Shown here one piece after another: positions 53,191 through 61,425 of a stretch of 64,000 nt of DNA; positions within the stretch are counted from its first letter, which is position 1; the number at the start of each line of letters is the position of its first letter. The DNA comes from Streptomyces alboniger (GTDB taxonomy: Bacteria; Actinomycetota; Actinomycetes; Streptomycetales; Streptomycetaceae). A program made the translations under genes and the position numbers. The stretch spans positions 6,262,001 through 6,326,000 of the forward strand of contig NZ_CP023695.1 in NCBI RefSeq assembly GCF_008704395.1, read 5' to 3'. The notes below the pieces were generated by a model that saw nothing but the letters and a program-made list of their open reading frames with translations, did no database searches and had not been told where the DNA came from.

Positions 53191-54624
53191 ATGGGATCCA
53201 CCAGCGTCAACCGTCGTGATGTCATCAAGAGGGCGGCGGCCACCGGTCTGCTCGCGGTGCCCGCCGTGGGGGCGCTCAGCTCCTGCGCCAGCGGGGGCGG
53301 CGAGGAGAACAAGGCCGAGAAGGGCAAGAAGTCCAAGGAGAACCCGCTCGGGGTGAAGGAGGACGCGGCCCTCGCGGTCTACATCTTCAACGGCGGGTAC
53401 GGCGACAAGTACGCCCAGTTCGTCACGGACATGTATGCCGAGAAGTATCCGAAGGCCGAGCCGAGCCAGAAGGCGACCGAGAAGATCGCCACCCAGGTGC
53501 AGCCGAAGATCGTACGCGGCAAGCCCACGGCGGACGTCGTCAACAACTCCGGCGCCGACCAGATGAACCCCGGCAAGCTGGTGCACAACAAGCAGGTCGC
53601 CGACCTGAGCGAGGTGCTCGACGCCCCCTCGTGGGACGACCCGGACGTCACCGTGCGCGAGACGCTGGTGCCGGTCGTGGAGCAGATGGGCCGCTTCGGC
53701 GGCAAGGAGTGCTACCAGCTGAACATCGCGCTGACGGTGTACGGCAACTGGCACTCCAGGAAGCTCCTGGAGGACGGCCTGGACTCGGCGTATCCGAAGA
53801 CCTGGGACGACATGCTCGCGGTCTGCAAGAAGGCCAAGGCCAAGGGCATCCACGGCTGGAGCTATCCGGGCGGCCACCCGCGGTACATGTTCTTCAGCAT
53901 GTACACGATGTTCGCCCAGCGCGGCGGACGCGAGGTCATCGAGGCGATGGACTACCTGGAGCCGGGCGCCTGGAAGCACGACGCGGTCAAGGACGTCTTC
54001 GAGGCCTGGGAGGAACTGGTCGCCAAGAAGTACGTGCTGACCGGCTTCGACGGCCAGCAGGCGCACACCGAGATGCAGACCGCCTGGACGAAGGAGGGCA
54101 AGTGTCTCTTCGTGCCCAACGGGTCCTGGGTGGAGAACGAGGCGAAGGACACCACCCCCGAGGACTTCCGGATGACCGTGGGGGCGACCCCGTCGCTGGA
54201 CTCGGGCGACAAGATGCCGTTCGGCACGCTCTACGCCCCGGCCGGTGAGCCCTTCATCGTCCCCGCCAAGGCCAAGAACCGGCAGGGCGGCCTGGAGTGG
54301 CTGCGGATGATGTACAGCAAGGAGGCCGCGCTCAATCTCTTCAAGGAGATCGGCTCGATGCCCGTCGTCAAGGGCGCCATCGACGGCCAGAAGCTCCCCT
54401 CGGGTACGGCGAGCGCACAGGCGGCGATCAAGGCGGCCGGCGAGAACATCGTCATCCCCCAGTTCATGGACTGGTACAACGAACTGTTCCGCGAGGACTT
54501 CAACAACATGATCCACAAGTTCATGCAGGGCCAGATCGGCCCCAAGCAGGCGATGGACACCATGCAGAAGGCGAGCGAGCGGATCCTCAAGGACCCCGAC
54601 GTCACCAAGGTCAAGAAGGCCTGA
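53191..54624 (+). CDS. ngcE: N-acetylglucosamine/chitobiose ABC transporter binding lipoprotein
   Basis: The 477-residue extracytoplasmic binding protein has a Tat-type lipoprotein signal (VNRRDVIKRAAATGLLAVPA, lipobox LSSC). The mature part carries NgcE-like features: ENPLGVKEDAALAVYIFNGG, RGKPTADVVNNSGADQMNPG, WHSRKLLEDGLDSAYPKTWD and YAPAGEPFIVPAKAKNRQGG. NgcE captures N-acetylglucosamine and N,N'-diacetylchitobiose. ATG 53191 is used because GAGG lies eight bases upstream; TTG 53185 is an alternative. It leads an operon with two permeases. No ATPase gene is present, as expected if the shared MsiK ATPase is used. Confidence 0.88.
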   Translation: MGSTSVNRRDVIKRAAATGLLAVPAVGALSSCASGGGEENKAEKGKKSKENPLGVKEDAALAVYIFNGGYGDKYAQFVTDMYAEKYPKAEPSQKATEKIATQVQPKIVRGKPTADVVNNSGADQMNPGKLVHNKQVADLSEVLDAPSWDDPDVTVRETLVPVVEQMGRFGGKECYQLNIALTVYGNWHSRKLLEDGLDSAYPKTWDDMLAVCKKAKAKGIHGWSYPGGHPRYMFFSMYTMFAQRGGREVIEAMDYLEPGAWKHDAVKDVFEAWEELVAKKYVLTGFDGQQAHTEMQTAWTKEGKCLFVPNGSWVENEAKDTTPEDFRMTVGATPSLDSGDKMPFGTLYAPAGEPFIVPAKAKNRQGGLEWLRMMYSKEAALNLFKEIGSMPVVKGAIDGQKLPSGTASAQAAIKAAGENIVIPQFMDWYNELFREDFNNMIHKFMQGQIGPKQAMDTMQKASERILKDPDVTKVKKA

Positions 54625-54629
54625 AGGAC

Positions 54630-55679
54630 GTGACGACCGACACCCGGGTGGCCAAGCCCCCGCCTTCGAGGAAGCGGGCGGAGCCCGAAGCTCCGCCCAA
54701 ACCGGCGAACGGCCTGCTGCTGTGCCTGGCGGTGCTGCTGCCTCCCGGCCTGACCCCGCGCCGGGTCCGCTACGACCGGCGCTACCGCACGCTCGACAAG
54801 TACCGCTTCATCGTGGGCTTCCTGGCCCTGCCGCTCGCGTTCTACGTGCTGTTCGTCATCTCGCCCTTCCTCCAGGCGATCTATTACTCCTTCACCGACT
54901 GGTCCGGCGGCCCGGTGGCGAACTTCGTCGGGTTCGACAACTACCGCAAGATGTGGAACGACGAGCGGTTCTGGGACTCACTGGAGGTCAGCGTCCTCCT
55001 GCTCGTCGTCGCCCCGCTCCTGACCCTCGTCCTCGGCATGTTCTTCGCCTACATGATCACCGCGGGCGGCCGGCACCGCAGGGGCCAGGCCATCGCGGGC
55101 GTCGTCGGATCGTCGTTCTACAAGGTCGTCTACTTCTTCCCGCAGGTCCTGTCCGTCGCCATCATCGCCGTGGTGTGGGGGCGCGTCTTCAACACCAACA
55201 GCGGTCTGATCAACGGGGGCCTTGACAAGGCCGGCGTGGACGGCCCGGCCTGGCTGGGCGGCGACCAGACGCTCGGCCTCCTCTCGCTGCTCATCGTGAT
55301 CAGCTGGAGCTTCATCGGCTTCTACGTCGTCCTTTTCTCCGCCGCGATGGGCGCCATCCCCAAGGACATCTACGAGGCCGCGCTCCTGGACGGGGCGGGC
55401 CGCGCCCGTACGTTCTTCAGCGTCACGCTCCCGCTGATCTGGGACACCGTGCGCACCGGCTGGATCTACATGGGCATCCAGGCGCTCGACACCTTCGCGA
55501 TCTGCCTCGTGATGGTGCCCTCGCACGTTCTGAAGGTCACCCCGGTCTTCCTCTACGAACGGTTCCGTGACGGCCAGTACGGCTACGCCACCTCCATCGG
55601 TGTCGTCCTCCTCGTCCTGAGCATGGCGTTCTCCGTGATCGTCATGCGGGCCGGGAACCGCGACCGGATCGAATACTGA
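54630..55679 (+). CDS. ngcF: sugar ABC transporter permease (NgcF-like)
   Basis: The 349-residue membrane protein has about six helices. The conserved EAA-type loop IYEAALLDGAGRARTFFSVT contacts the ATPase. It begins at GTG 54630, five bases after the ngcE stop. The front 50 residues are unusual: a Pro/Lys/Arg-rich start and a short hydrophobic piece (GLLLCLAVLLPPGLTP) precede the normal first helix FIVGFLALPLAFYVLFVISP. The 3' end is partly duplicated just after the stop. Function in N-acetylglucosamine/chitobiose import follows from its place in the triad. Confidence 0.88.
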   Translation: MTTDTRVAKPPPSRKRAEPEAPPKPANGLLLCLAVLLPPGLTPRRVRYDRRYRTLDKYRFIVGFLALPLAFYVLFVISPFLQAIYYSFTDWSGGPVANFVGFDNYRKMWNDERFWDSLEVSVLLLVVAPLLTLVLGMFFAYMITAGGRHRRGQAIAGVVGSSFYKVVYFFPQVLSVAIIAVVWGRVFNTNSGLINGGLDKAGVDGPAWLGGDQTLGLLSLLIVISWSFIGFYVVLFSAAMGAIPKDIYEAALLDGAGRARTFFSVTLPLIWDTVRTGWIYMGIQALDTFAICLVMVPSHVLKVTPVFLYERFRDGQYGYATSIGVVLLVLSMAFSVIVMRAGNRDRIEY

Positions 55680-55697
55680 GACCGGATCGAATACCGA
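55662..55697 (+). repeat. 18-bp tandem duplication across the ngcF stop
   Basis: GACCGGATCGAATACTGA (55662-55679, the end of ngcF with its stop) is repeated immediately as GACCGGATCGAATACCGA (55680-55697). One base differs, and the change removes the stop in the second copy. A third start, GACCG, follows. This is a recent slippage duplication in the ngcF-ngcG gap. Confidence 0.9.
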
Positions 55698-55718
55698 GAC
55701 CGCGGGAGCCACTCGCAC

Positions 55719-56609
55719 ATGACCACGACCAGCGCCGCCGCGCCCCGCCCCGAGACCGCCGCCGTGCCCCATGAGAAGGAGTCGGGCGCGACCCTCAACG
55801 TCTTCTCGCACGCCTTCCTCGTCCTGTGGGTCGTCCTCGCCGCCGGGCCCCTGATCTGGGTCGCCCTCACCGCGTTCCGCCCCTCGGCCGACATCCTCAG
55901 CGATCCGACGGGCTGGCCCACCTCCTTCCACTGGGAGAACTTCACCAACGCGTGGAACAAGGCCAACATCGGCCAGTACACCGTCAACTCGCTGATCATT
56001 CTGGCCGGTTCACTGACCGGCACCATGCTGCTCGGGTCGATGGCCGCCTACGTCCTCGCCCGCTTCACCTTCCCCGGCAACCGCCTCGTCTTCCTGCTCT
56101 TCGTGGGCGGTATGACGTTCCCCGTCATCCTCGCGCTCGTCCCGCTCTTCGCCGTCATGGAGAACTTCGGGCTCCTCGACACCCGGCCGGGCCTGATGAT
56201 CGCCTACATCGCGTACTCACTGCCCTTCACCACCTTCTTCCTGACCTCCTTCTTCCGCACGCTGCCGACCGGCGTGCAGGAGGCGGCGATGGTCGACGGT
56301 GCCTCGCACACCCGTACGTTCTTCCAGATCATGATGCCGATGGCCAAGCCCGGCCTGGTCAGCATCGGCATCTTCAACTTCCTCGGCCAGTGGAACCAGT
56401 ACCTGCTTCCGCTGCTGCTCAACAACGAGGACGAGAAGACCTACGTACTGCCTCAGGGCCTCGCCTCGCTGGCCGTCTCCCAGGGCTACCGCGGCGACTG
56501 GGGAGCGCTCTTCGCGGGTCTGACGATCGCGATGCTGCCGGTGCTCGTCGTCTACGCCGTCTTCCAGCGACAGGTACAGGCCGGTCTGACCGCCGGTGCC
56601 CTCAAGTGA
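55719..56609 (+). CDS. ngcG: sugar ABC transporter permease (NgcG-like)
   Basis: The 296-residue protein has six predicted membrane helices and the EAA loop VQEAAMVDGASHTRTFFQIM characteristic of binding-protein-dependent sugar permeases (MalG type). The N-terminus MTTTSAAAPRPETAAVPHEK is cytoplasmic and low in conservation. ATG 55719 follows ngcF by 39 bases. With NgcE and NgcF it forms the N-acetylglucosamine/chitobiose importer in the cytoplasmic membrane. Confidence 0.88.
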   Translation: MTTTSAAAPRPETAAVPHEKESGATLNVFSHAFLVLWVVLAAGPLIWVALTAFRPSADILSDPTGWPTSFHWENFTNAWNKANIGQYTVNSLIILAGSLTGTMLLGSMAAYVLARFTFPGNRLVFLLFVGGMTFPVILALVPLFAVMENFGLLDTRPGLMIAYIAYSLPFTTFFLTSFFRTLPTGVQEAAMVDGASHTRTFFQIMMPMAKPGLVSIGIFNFLGQWNQYLLPLLLNNEDEKTYVLPQGLASLAVSQGYRGDWGALFAGLTIAMLPVLVVYAVFQRQVQAGLTAGALK

Positions 56610-56644
56610 CCTGGTGGGGCAGGTGATTTCAGCTTGGCCACGAA

Positions 56645-56660
56645 AGTGGTCTAGGCCTGT
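56645..56660. promoter_or_regulatory. DasR-like (dre) site upstream of second ABC triad
   Basis: AGTGGTCTAGGCCTGT matches the dre consensus AGTGGTCTAGACCACT at 13 of 16 positions. It lies 99 bases before the second binding-protein gene and shares its 3' end CCTGT with the site before ngcE. Confidence 0.66.
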
Positions 56661-56758
56661 CGAGGCAGAAGTGGGCGTGCGTATTCTCGGCGCCACGGCG
56701 CCGCGGGGGTGCGACTGTACGCGCTCAAGTCGACACCGATGTCGAAGGGTTGGACAGC

Positions 56759-58021
56759 ATGAGGAATCGAATGGTCGCCACCGGTGCGGCAACGCTCTGC
56801 ATGACACTGGGACTTACCGCCTGCGGCGGGGACGGCGACAGCGGCGACAGCAAGACGATCAAGCTCGTCGCCGCCGACTACGGCGACAAGGCCTCCAATG
56901 CCTCCAAGGTGTACTGGAACCAGGTCAAGAAGGAATTCGAGAAGGCCAACAAGGGCTACGAGGTCGACGTCCAGGTCATCAACTGGAACGAGATCGACAA
57001 GTCCGTCAAGAACATGATCCAGGCGGGCGACGAGCCCGATCTCCTCCAGACCGGCGGTTACGCCGACAAGGTCGCCGACGACCTCCTCTACAAGGCGGAC
57101 GAGGTGATGTCGGCCAAGACCCGCGAGAACCTCATCCCCACCTTCGCCAAGGCCGGCGAGGTCGACGGCACCCAGTACGGCATCCCGTGGGTCTCCTCAA
57201 GCCGCGTGATGTTCTACAACAAGGACGTCTTCAAGAAGGCCGGCGTGAAGACCCCGCCGAAGACCTGGGACGAACTCGCCGCGGCCGCGAAGAAGATCAA
57301 GGACAAGAAGGCCGCCGAGACCCCGTACGCCCTGCCGCTCGGCCCCGAGGAGGCCCAGGGCGAGACGATGATGTGGGAGCTGGGCAACGGCGGCGGGTAC
57401 ACCGACGCGAGTGGCAAGTACACCCTCGACAGCGCCGAGAACGTCGAGACGTTCGAGTGGCTCAAGGCCAACCTGGTCAAGCCCGGCCTCACCTACGCCA
57501 ACCCCGCCTCCACCGACCGCAAGACGGCCTTCGCCGACTTCGCGGGCGGCAAGGTCGGCATGCTCAACGGCCACCCGAGCCTCATCCAGATGGCCAAGGG
57601 CGGCAACGTCGACTACGGCGTGGTCCCCATCCCCGGCAAGGACGGCCCGCTGGAGAGCACCCTCGGCGTGGCCGACTGGATGATGGCGTTCAAGGACGGC
57701 GGCGCCGAGAAGGCGGGCGTGAAGAAGTTCCTGGACTTCACGTACTCCAAGAAGATGCTGGAGTTCGACGAGATGTACAACCTCATGCCTGTCACCCAGG
57801 ACGCCCTGAAGACCATGCGGAGCAACGGCAAGCACAAGGACCTGGAGCCGTTCTTCAAGGTGCTGCCGAGCGCGAAGTTCTATCCGCTGGGCGACACCTC
57901 CTGGGACCTCGTCTCCGCCGAGATCAAGAAGACCGGTGGCAAGGCCGTCGTCGACGACCCGAAGCAGGTGCTCGGCGACCTCCAGAAGAAGGCGGAGTCG
58001 GCGGCGGCCGACGCCAAGTAG
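56759..58021 (+). CDS. carbohydrate ABC transporter binding lipoprotein (second triad)
   Basis: The 420-residue protein has a lipoprotein signal with lipobox LTAC (MTLGLTACGGDGDSGDS). It belongs to the extracellular solute-binding family 1: VINWNEIDKSVKNMIQAGDE, DLLQTGGYADKVADDLLYKA, GIPWVSSSRVMFYNKDVFKK and MMAFKDGGAEKAGVKKFLDF. The ligand is unknown; the DasR-like site upstream suggests a chitin- or amino-sugar-derived oligosaccharide. It is only distantly similar to NgcE, so this is not a recent duplication of that operon. ATG 56759 has AAGGG upstream. Confidence 0.9.
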   Translation: MRNRMVATGAATLCMTLGLTACGGDGDSGDSKTIKLVAADYGDKASNASKVYWNQVKKEFEKANKGYEVDVQVINWNEIDKSVKNMIQAGDEPDLLQTGGYADKVADDLLYKADEVMSAKTRENLIPTFAKAGEVDGTQYGIPWVSSSRVMFYNKDVFKKAGVKTPPKTWDELAAAAKKIKDKKAAETPYALPLGPEEAQGETMMWELGNGGGYTDASGKYTLDSAENVETFEWLKANLVKPGLTYANPASTDRKTAFADFAGGKVGMLNGHPSLIQMAKGGNVDYGVVPIPGKDGPLESTLGVADWMMAFKDGGAEKAGVKKFLDFTYSKKMLEFDEMYNLMPVTQDALKTMRSNGKHKDLEPFFKVLPSAKFYPLGDTSWDLVSAEIKKTGGKAVVDDPKQVLGDLQKKAESAAADAK

Positions 58022-58072
58022 CCCCCGGCATCCCCCAGGCACCCCCGTCAACCCAGTTCGCAAGGAGTCCTT

Positions 58073-59020
58073 GTGTCACTGAAGGCCCCTCCGTCCCCTG
58101 CCGACGCAGGCCGGGGACGGGGCGGGCGCGCGGCAAGGCCGGTGAGCCGCCGCAGCGGCATCGCCCGGCTCGGCCCGCTGCCCTGGATAGCGCCCGTCAT
58201 CCTGCTGATCCTCGCCGTGGTCGTCTGGCCCGTCATCGAGCTGATCCGCACCTCGTTCCTCAACATCTCCATCGCCGGCAAGGTGCGCGGCAGCGCCGGG
58301 ACCGACAAGTTCAAGAAGCTCTTCGAGGAGAGCGACTTCGGGGCGGTCCTGACGTGGACGGTGATCTGGACGCTCGTCGTCGTCACCGTCACGATGCTGC
58401 TCTCCCTCGCCCTCGCGCAGCTCTTCGACCAGAAGTTCCCGGGCCGGCGCGTCACCCGCTGGGCACTCATCGCCCCCTGGGCGGCGTCCGTCCTGATGAC
58501 CGCCATCGGCTTCAAGTGGATGCTCAACCAGACCGCGGGCGTCCTCAACACGCTGATGCTCGACCTCGGCCTCATCGACAGCTCCAAGGACTGGCTCGGC
58601 CGGCCGGAGACCGCCTGGCCCTGGATGATGGCCGTCGCCGTCTTCGTCTCCCTGCCCTTCACCACGTACACGCTCCTGGCGGGCCTCCAGACCATCCCGC
58701 GGGACGTCTACGAGGCCTCGCGGATCGACGGGGCGGGGCCCTGGCAGACGTACCGCCACATCACGCTCCCGATGCTGCGGCCCGCCTTCCTCGTCGGCGT
58801 GGTCATCAACCTCATCAACGTCTTCAACTCCTTCCCGATCATCTGGGCCATGACCCAGGGCGGTCCGGGCTACGACACCTCCACGTCGATGGTGTTCATG
58901 TACAAGCTGAAGGAGACCGACATCGGTGAGTCCGCGGCCATGTCGGTCGTCAACTTCCTGATGGTCGTGGTGCTCGTGCTGATCTTCCTGAAGGTCAGCC
59001 GGTGGAACGAGGAGGACTGA
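58073..59020 (+). CDS. carbohydrate ABC transporter permease (MalF type, second triad)
   Basis: The 315-residue membrane protein starts at GTG 58073 with AAGGAG five bases upstream. After a basic cytoplasmic N-terminus come about six helices, starting with LPWIAPVILLILAVVVWPVI. The ATPase-contacting loop is VYEASRIDGAGPWQTYRHIT. Its stop overlaps the start of the next permease (TGATG), so the two are translationally coupled. Confidence 0.92.
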   Translation: MSLKAPPSPADAGRGRGGRAARPVSRRSGIARLGPLPWIAPVILLILAVVVWPVIELIRTSFLNISIAGKVRGSAGTDKFKKLFEESDFGAVLTWTVIWTLVVVTVTMLLSLALAQLFDQKFPGRRVTRWALIAPWAASVLMTAIGFKWMLNQTAGVLNTLMLDLGLIDSSKDWLGRPETAWPWMMAVAVFVSLPFTTYTLLAGLQTIPRDVYEASRIDGAGPWQTYRHITLPMLRPAFLVGVVINLINVFNSFPIIWAMTQGGPGYDTSTSMVFMYKLKETDIGESAAMSVVNFLMVVVLVLIFLKVSRWNEED

Positions 59021-59907
59021 TGGCCACCGCGACGGCGACCCGTCCCGCGCCGAAGAAGGGCCGCACACCCAGGGGCCGCGCACCCAAGCGCTCCCTCCGG
59101 CCCCGCACCCTGGTCATCACCGCCTGCGCCTGGCTCCTCGCGGCGGTCTTCCTCGCGCCGTACCTGGAGATGATCGTCACCGCGCTGCGCCCGAAGGAGG
59201 AGCTGAGGGACCGCACGTATCTGCCCCAGAACCTGGAGTGGGCGAACTTCATCGACGTATGGAAGGAGTCCGAGCTGGGCCAGAACCTCCAGGTCACCCT
59301 GCTCGTGGCAGGCGGCGCCACGCTCCTGGTCCTCCTCGTCTCACTCCCGGCCGCCTACTACACGGCCCGCATGCGCTACCGCGGACGCAAGCTCTTCCTG
59401 CTCCTCGTCCTCGTCACCCAGATGTTCCAGCCGACGGCCCTGCTGGTCGGCCTCTACCGCGAGTTCCACCAGCTGGACATGCTGAACTCCGTCTGGACGC
59501 TGATCCTCACCAACGCGGCGTTCAACCTCGCCTTCGCCGTGTGGATCCTGACGGCCTACATCAGCTCGATCCCACCCGAGCTGGAGGAGGCCGCCATGGT
59601 CGACGGCACCAGCCGTTTCGGCGCGATGATCAAGGTGACGCTGCCGCTCGCGCTCCCCGGCGTGGTCACTGCGGTGATCTTCACCTTCATCACCTCCTGG
59701 AACGAGTTCGTGATGGGCCTGACGCTCACCACCGAGCCGGACAAGCAGCCGCTCACGGTGGGCATCAGCAACTTCATCGGCAACTACACGGTCCAGTGGA
59801 ACTACCTCTTCGCCGCGTCCGTGGTCGCGATCGTGCCGGTCATCGTGCTCTTCGCCTTCATCGAGCGGCATGTGGTGTCGGGGCTCACGGCGGGGTCCGT
59901 GAAGTAG
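59020..59907 (+). CDS. carbohydrate ABC transporter permease (MalG type, second triad)
   Basis: The 295-residue membrane protein starts at ATG 59020, inside the preceding stop, with GGAGG just upstream. The cytoplasmic N-terminus is rich in Lys, Arg and Pro. The EAA loop is ELEEAAMVDGTSRFGAMIKV. It completes the second importer. As in the ngc operon no ATP-binding subunit is encoded, so MsiK-type sharing is likely. Confidence 0.92.
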   Translation: MATATATRPAPKKGRTPRGRAPKRSLRPRTLVITACAWLLAAVFLAPYLEMIVTALRPKEELRDRTYLPQNLEWANFIDVWKESELGQNLQVTLLVAGGATLLVLLVSLPAAYYTARMRYRGRKLFLLLVLVTQMFQPTALLVGLYREFHQLDMLNSVWTLILTNAAFNLAFAVWILTAYISSIPPELEEAAMVDGTSRFGAMIKVTLPLALPGVVTAVIFTFITSWNEFVMGLTLTTEPDKQPLTVGISNFIGNYTVQWNYLFAASVVAIVPVIVLFAFIERHVVSGLTAGSVK

Positions 59908-59929
59908 CGGCCGGCGCCGAGGCGGGCCG

Positions 59930-59967
59930 GGGCCCGGCGGGGGAGCGGAATGCCTCCCGCCGGGCCC
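59930..59967 (+). terminator. terminator after second ABC triad
   Basis: GGGCCCGGCGGG (59930-59941) pairs perfectly with CCCGCCGGGCCC (59956-59967) around a 14-base loop. A run of five T follows at 59993-59997. It separates the transporter operon from the ROK gene. Confidence 0.88.
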
Positions 59968-60000
59968 TGGCCCGTTCCGTGTCCGTTCCCCTGTTTTTCC

Positions 60001-60014
60001 GTCAAGGACTTGAC
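60001..60014. promoter_or_regulatory. palindrome upstream of ROK gene
   Basis: GTCAAG-GA-CTTGAC is a perfect inverted repeat with a 2-base spacer, 90 bases before the ROK start. Its right arm provides TTGACT, a possible -35 element. A related GTTAAGGA half-site occurs before xylF. Confidence 0.58.
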
Positions 60015-60103
60015 TGCGCCAACCCCTTCATCGGAGCTTGGAGTTCACAACTTGTACGGGCGGCCCTGGTGCCGTACGTCATACGGCAAAGGTGGAAGAG
60101 TCA

Positions 60104-61303
60104 ATGGAGACTCCGGGGTCGCAGTCCTCTCTGCACCGGGCCAATCTGGAGCGGGTCGTACGCGCCGTACGCCTGGCCGGGTCGCTCACGCAAGCGGAGA
60201 TCGCGAGGACGACGGGCCTGTCGGCGGCGACGGTCTCCAACATCGTGCGAGAGCTGAAGGACGCCGGAACGGTCGAGGTCACGCCCACCTCGGCGGGCGG
60301 CAGGCGGGCCCGCAGCGTCTCCCTCAGCGGCGACGCGGGCATCGTCATCGGCGTCGACTTCGGACACACCCACCTGCGCGTGGCGGTCGGCAACCTCGCC
60401 CACCAGGTGCTCGCCGAGGAGGCGGAGCCGCTGGACGTCGACGCGTCCGCCGCGCAGGGCTTCGACCGGGCCGAACAGCTGGTCAGCAGGCTGATCGCGG
60501 CCACCGGCGTGGACCGTACGAAGATCACGGGCGTGGGGCTCGGCGTGCCGGGGCCCATCGACGTGGAGTCCGGGACGCTCGGCTCCACCTCGATCCTGCC
60601 GGGCTGGGCCGGCACCAAACCCGCCGAGGAGCTGGGCGCCCGGCTCGGCGTGCCGGTGCACGTGGACAACGACGCCAACCTCGGCGCGCTCGGCGAGCTG
60701 GTCTGGGGGAGCGGCCGCGGGGTCAGGGACCTCGCGTACATCAAGGTCGCGAGCGGTGTCGGCGCGGGGCTCGTGATCAGCGGGCGGATCTACCGGGGGC
60801 CCGGCGGCACGGCGGGGGAGATCGGCCACATCACCCTCGACGAGTCGGGCCCGGTCTGCCGCTGCGGCAACCGCGGCTGCCTGGAGACCTTCACGGCCGC
60901 CCGTTATGTCCTGCCGCTGCTCCAGTCGAGCCACGGCACGGATCTGACCATGGAGCGTGTGGTGGGCCTCGCGCGGGAGGGCGACCCGGGGTGCCGGCGC
61001 GTGATCGCCGACGTCGGGCGGCACATCGGCAGCGGCGTGGCGAACCTCTGCAACCTCCTCAACCCCTCCCGGGTCGTCCTCGGCGGTGACCTCGCGGAGG
61101 CCGGTGAGCTGGTGCTCGGCCCGATCAGGGAGTCCGTCGGGCGGTACGCGATCCCGAGCGCGGCACGGCAACTGACCGTGCTTCCGGGGGCACTTGGCGG
61201 CCGCGCCGAGGTGCTCGGCGCGCTGGCCCTCGCGCTCAGCGAGATGGGTGATTCAACCCTTTTGGATGGAACGCTCCCCGCAGATACTCCCGCCTTCACT
61301 TAG
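60104..61303 (+). CDS. rok7B7: ROK-family transcriptional regulator (Rok7B7-like)
   Basis: The 399-residue protein has an N-terminal winged helix (SLTQAEIARTTGLSAATVSN, IVRELKDAGTVEVTPTSAGG) and a sugar-kinase-like ROK domain. IVIGVDFGHTHLRVAVGNLA is the ATP-fold start and GHITLDESGPVCRCGNRGCL contains the C-x-C-G-x2-G-C zinc site. ATG 60104 has GGAAGAG upstream. The position between ngcEFG-type genes and xylFGH matches rok7B7 of S. coelicolor, a global regulator of xylose uptake, carbon control and antibiotic production. The symbol rests on that synteny. Confidence 0.9.
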   Translation: METPGSQSSLHRANLERVVRAVRLAGSLTQAEIARTTGLSAATVSNIVRELKDAGTVEVTPTSAGGRRARSVSLSGDAGIVIGVDFGHTHLRVAVGNLAHQVLAEEAEPLDVDASAAQGFDRAEQLVSRLIAATGVDRTKITGVGLGVPGPIDVESGTLGSTSILPGWAGTKPAEELGARLGVPVHVDNDANLGALGELVWGSGRGVRDLAYIKVASGVGAGLVISGRIYRGPGGTAGEIGHITLDESGPVCRCGNRGCLETFTAARYVLPLLQSSHGTDLTMERVVGLAREGDPGCRRVIADVGRHIGSGVANLCNLLNPSRVVLGGDLAEAGELVLGPIRESVGRYAIPSAARQLTVLPGALGGRAEVLGALALALSEMGDSTLLDGTLPADTPAFT

Positions 61304-61329
61304 ATAACGCATGGCACCGTTGTCATCTC

Positions 61330-61350
61330 GTTAAGGATTTACTCCTTGAC
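61330..61350. promoter_or_regulatory. candidate ROK operator upstream of xylF
   Basis: GTTAAGGA (61330-61337) and TCCTTGAC (61343-61350) form an imperfect inverted repeat around TTTAC, with one mismatch. It is 76 bases before xylF. The right arm contains TTGAC, so it overlaps a possible -35 element. The GT(T/C)AAGGA half-site also occurs in the palindrome before the ROK gene. Confidence 0.6.
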
Positions 61351-61425
61351 GCTGGTGTGGCGGCCGAGTTGACTTCGAGCCACCTCGGCCGCAACGACGC
61401 GGCCTCGTCAGGGAGGCACCCCACC

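Noticed and set aside
53191..59907. Second ABC triad as a recent duplicate of ngcEFG
   Set aside because: Binding proteins and permeases share only family-level motifs and differ in length and signal peptide type, so they are independent importers.
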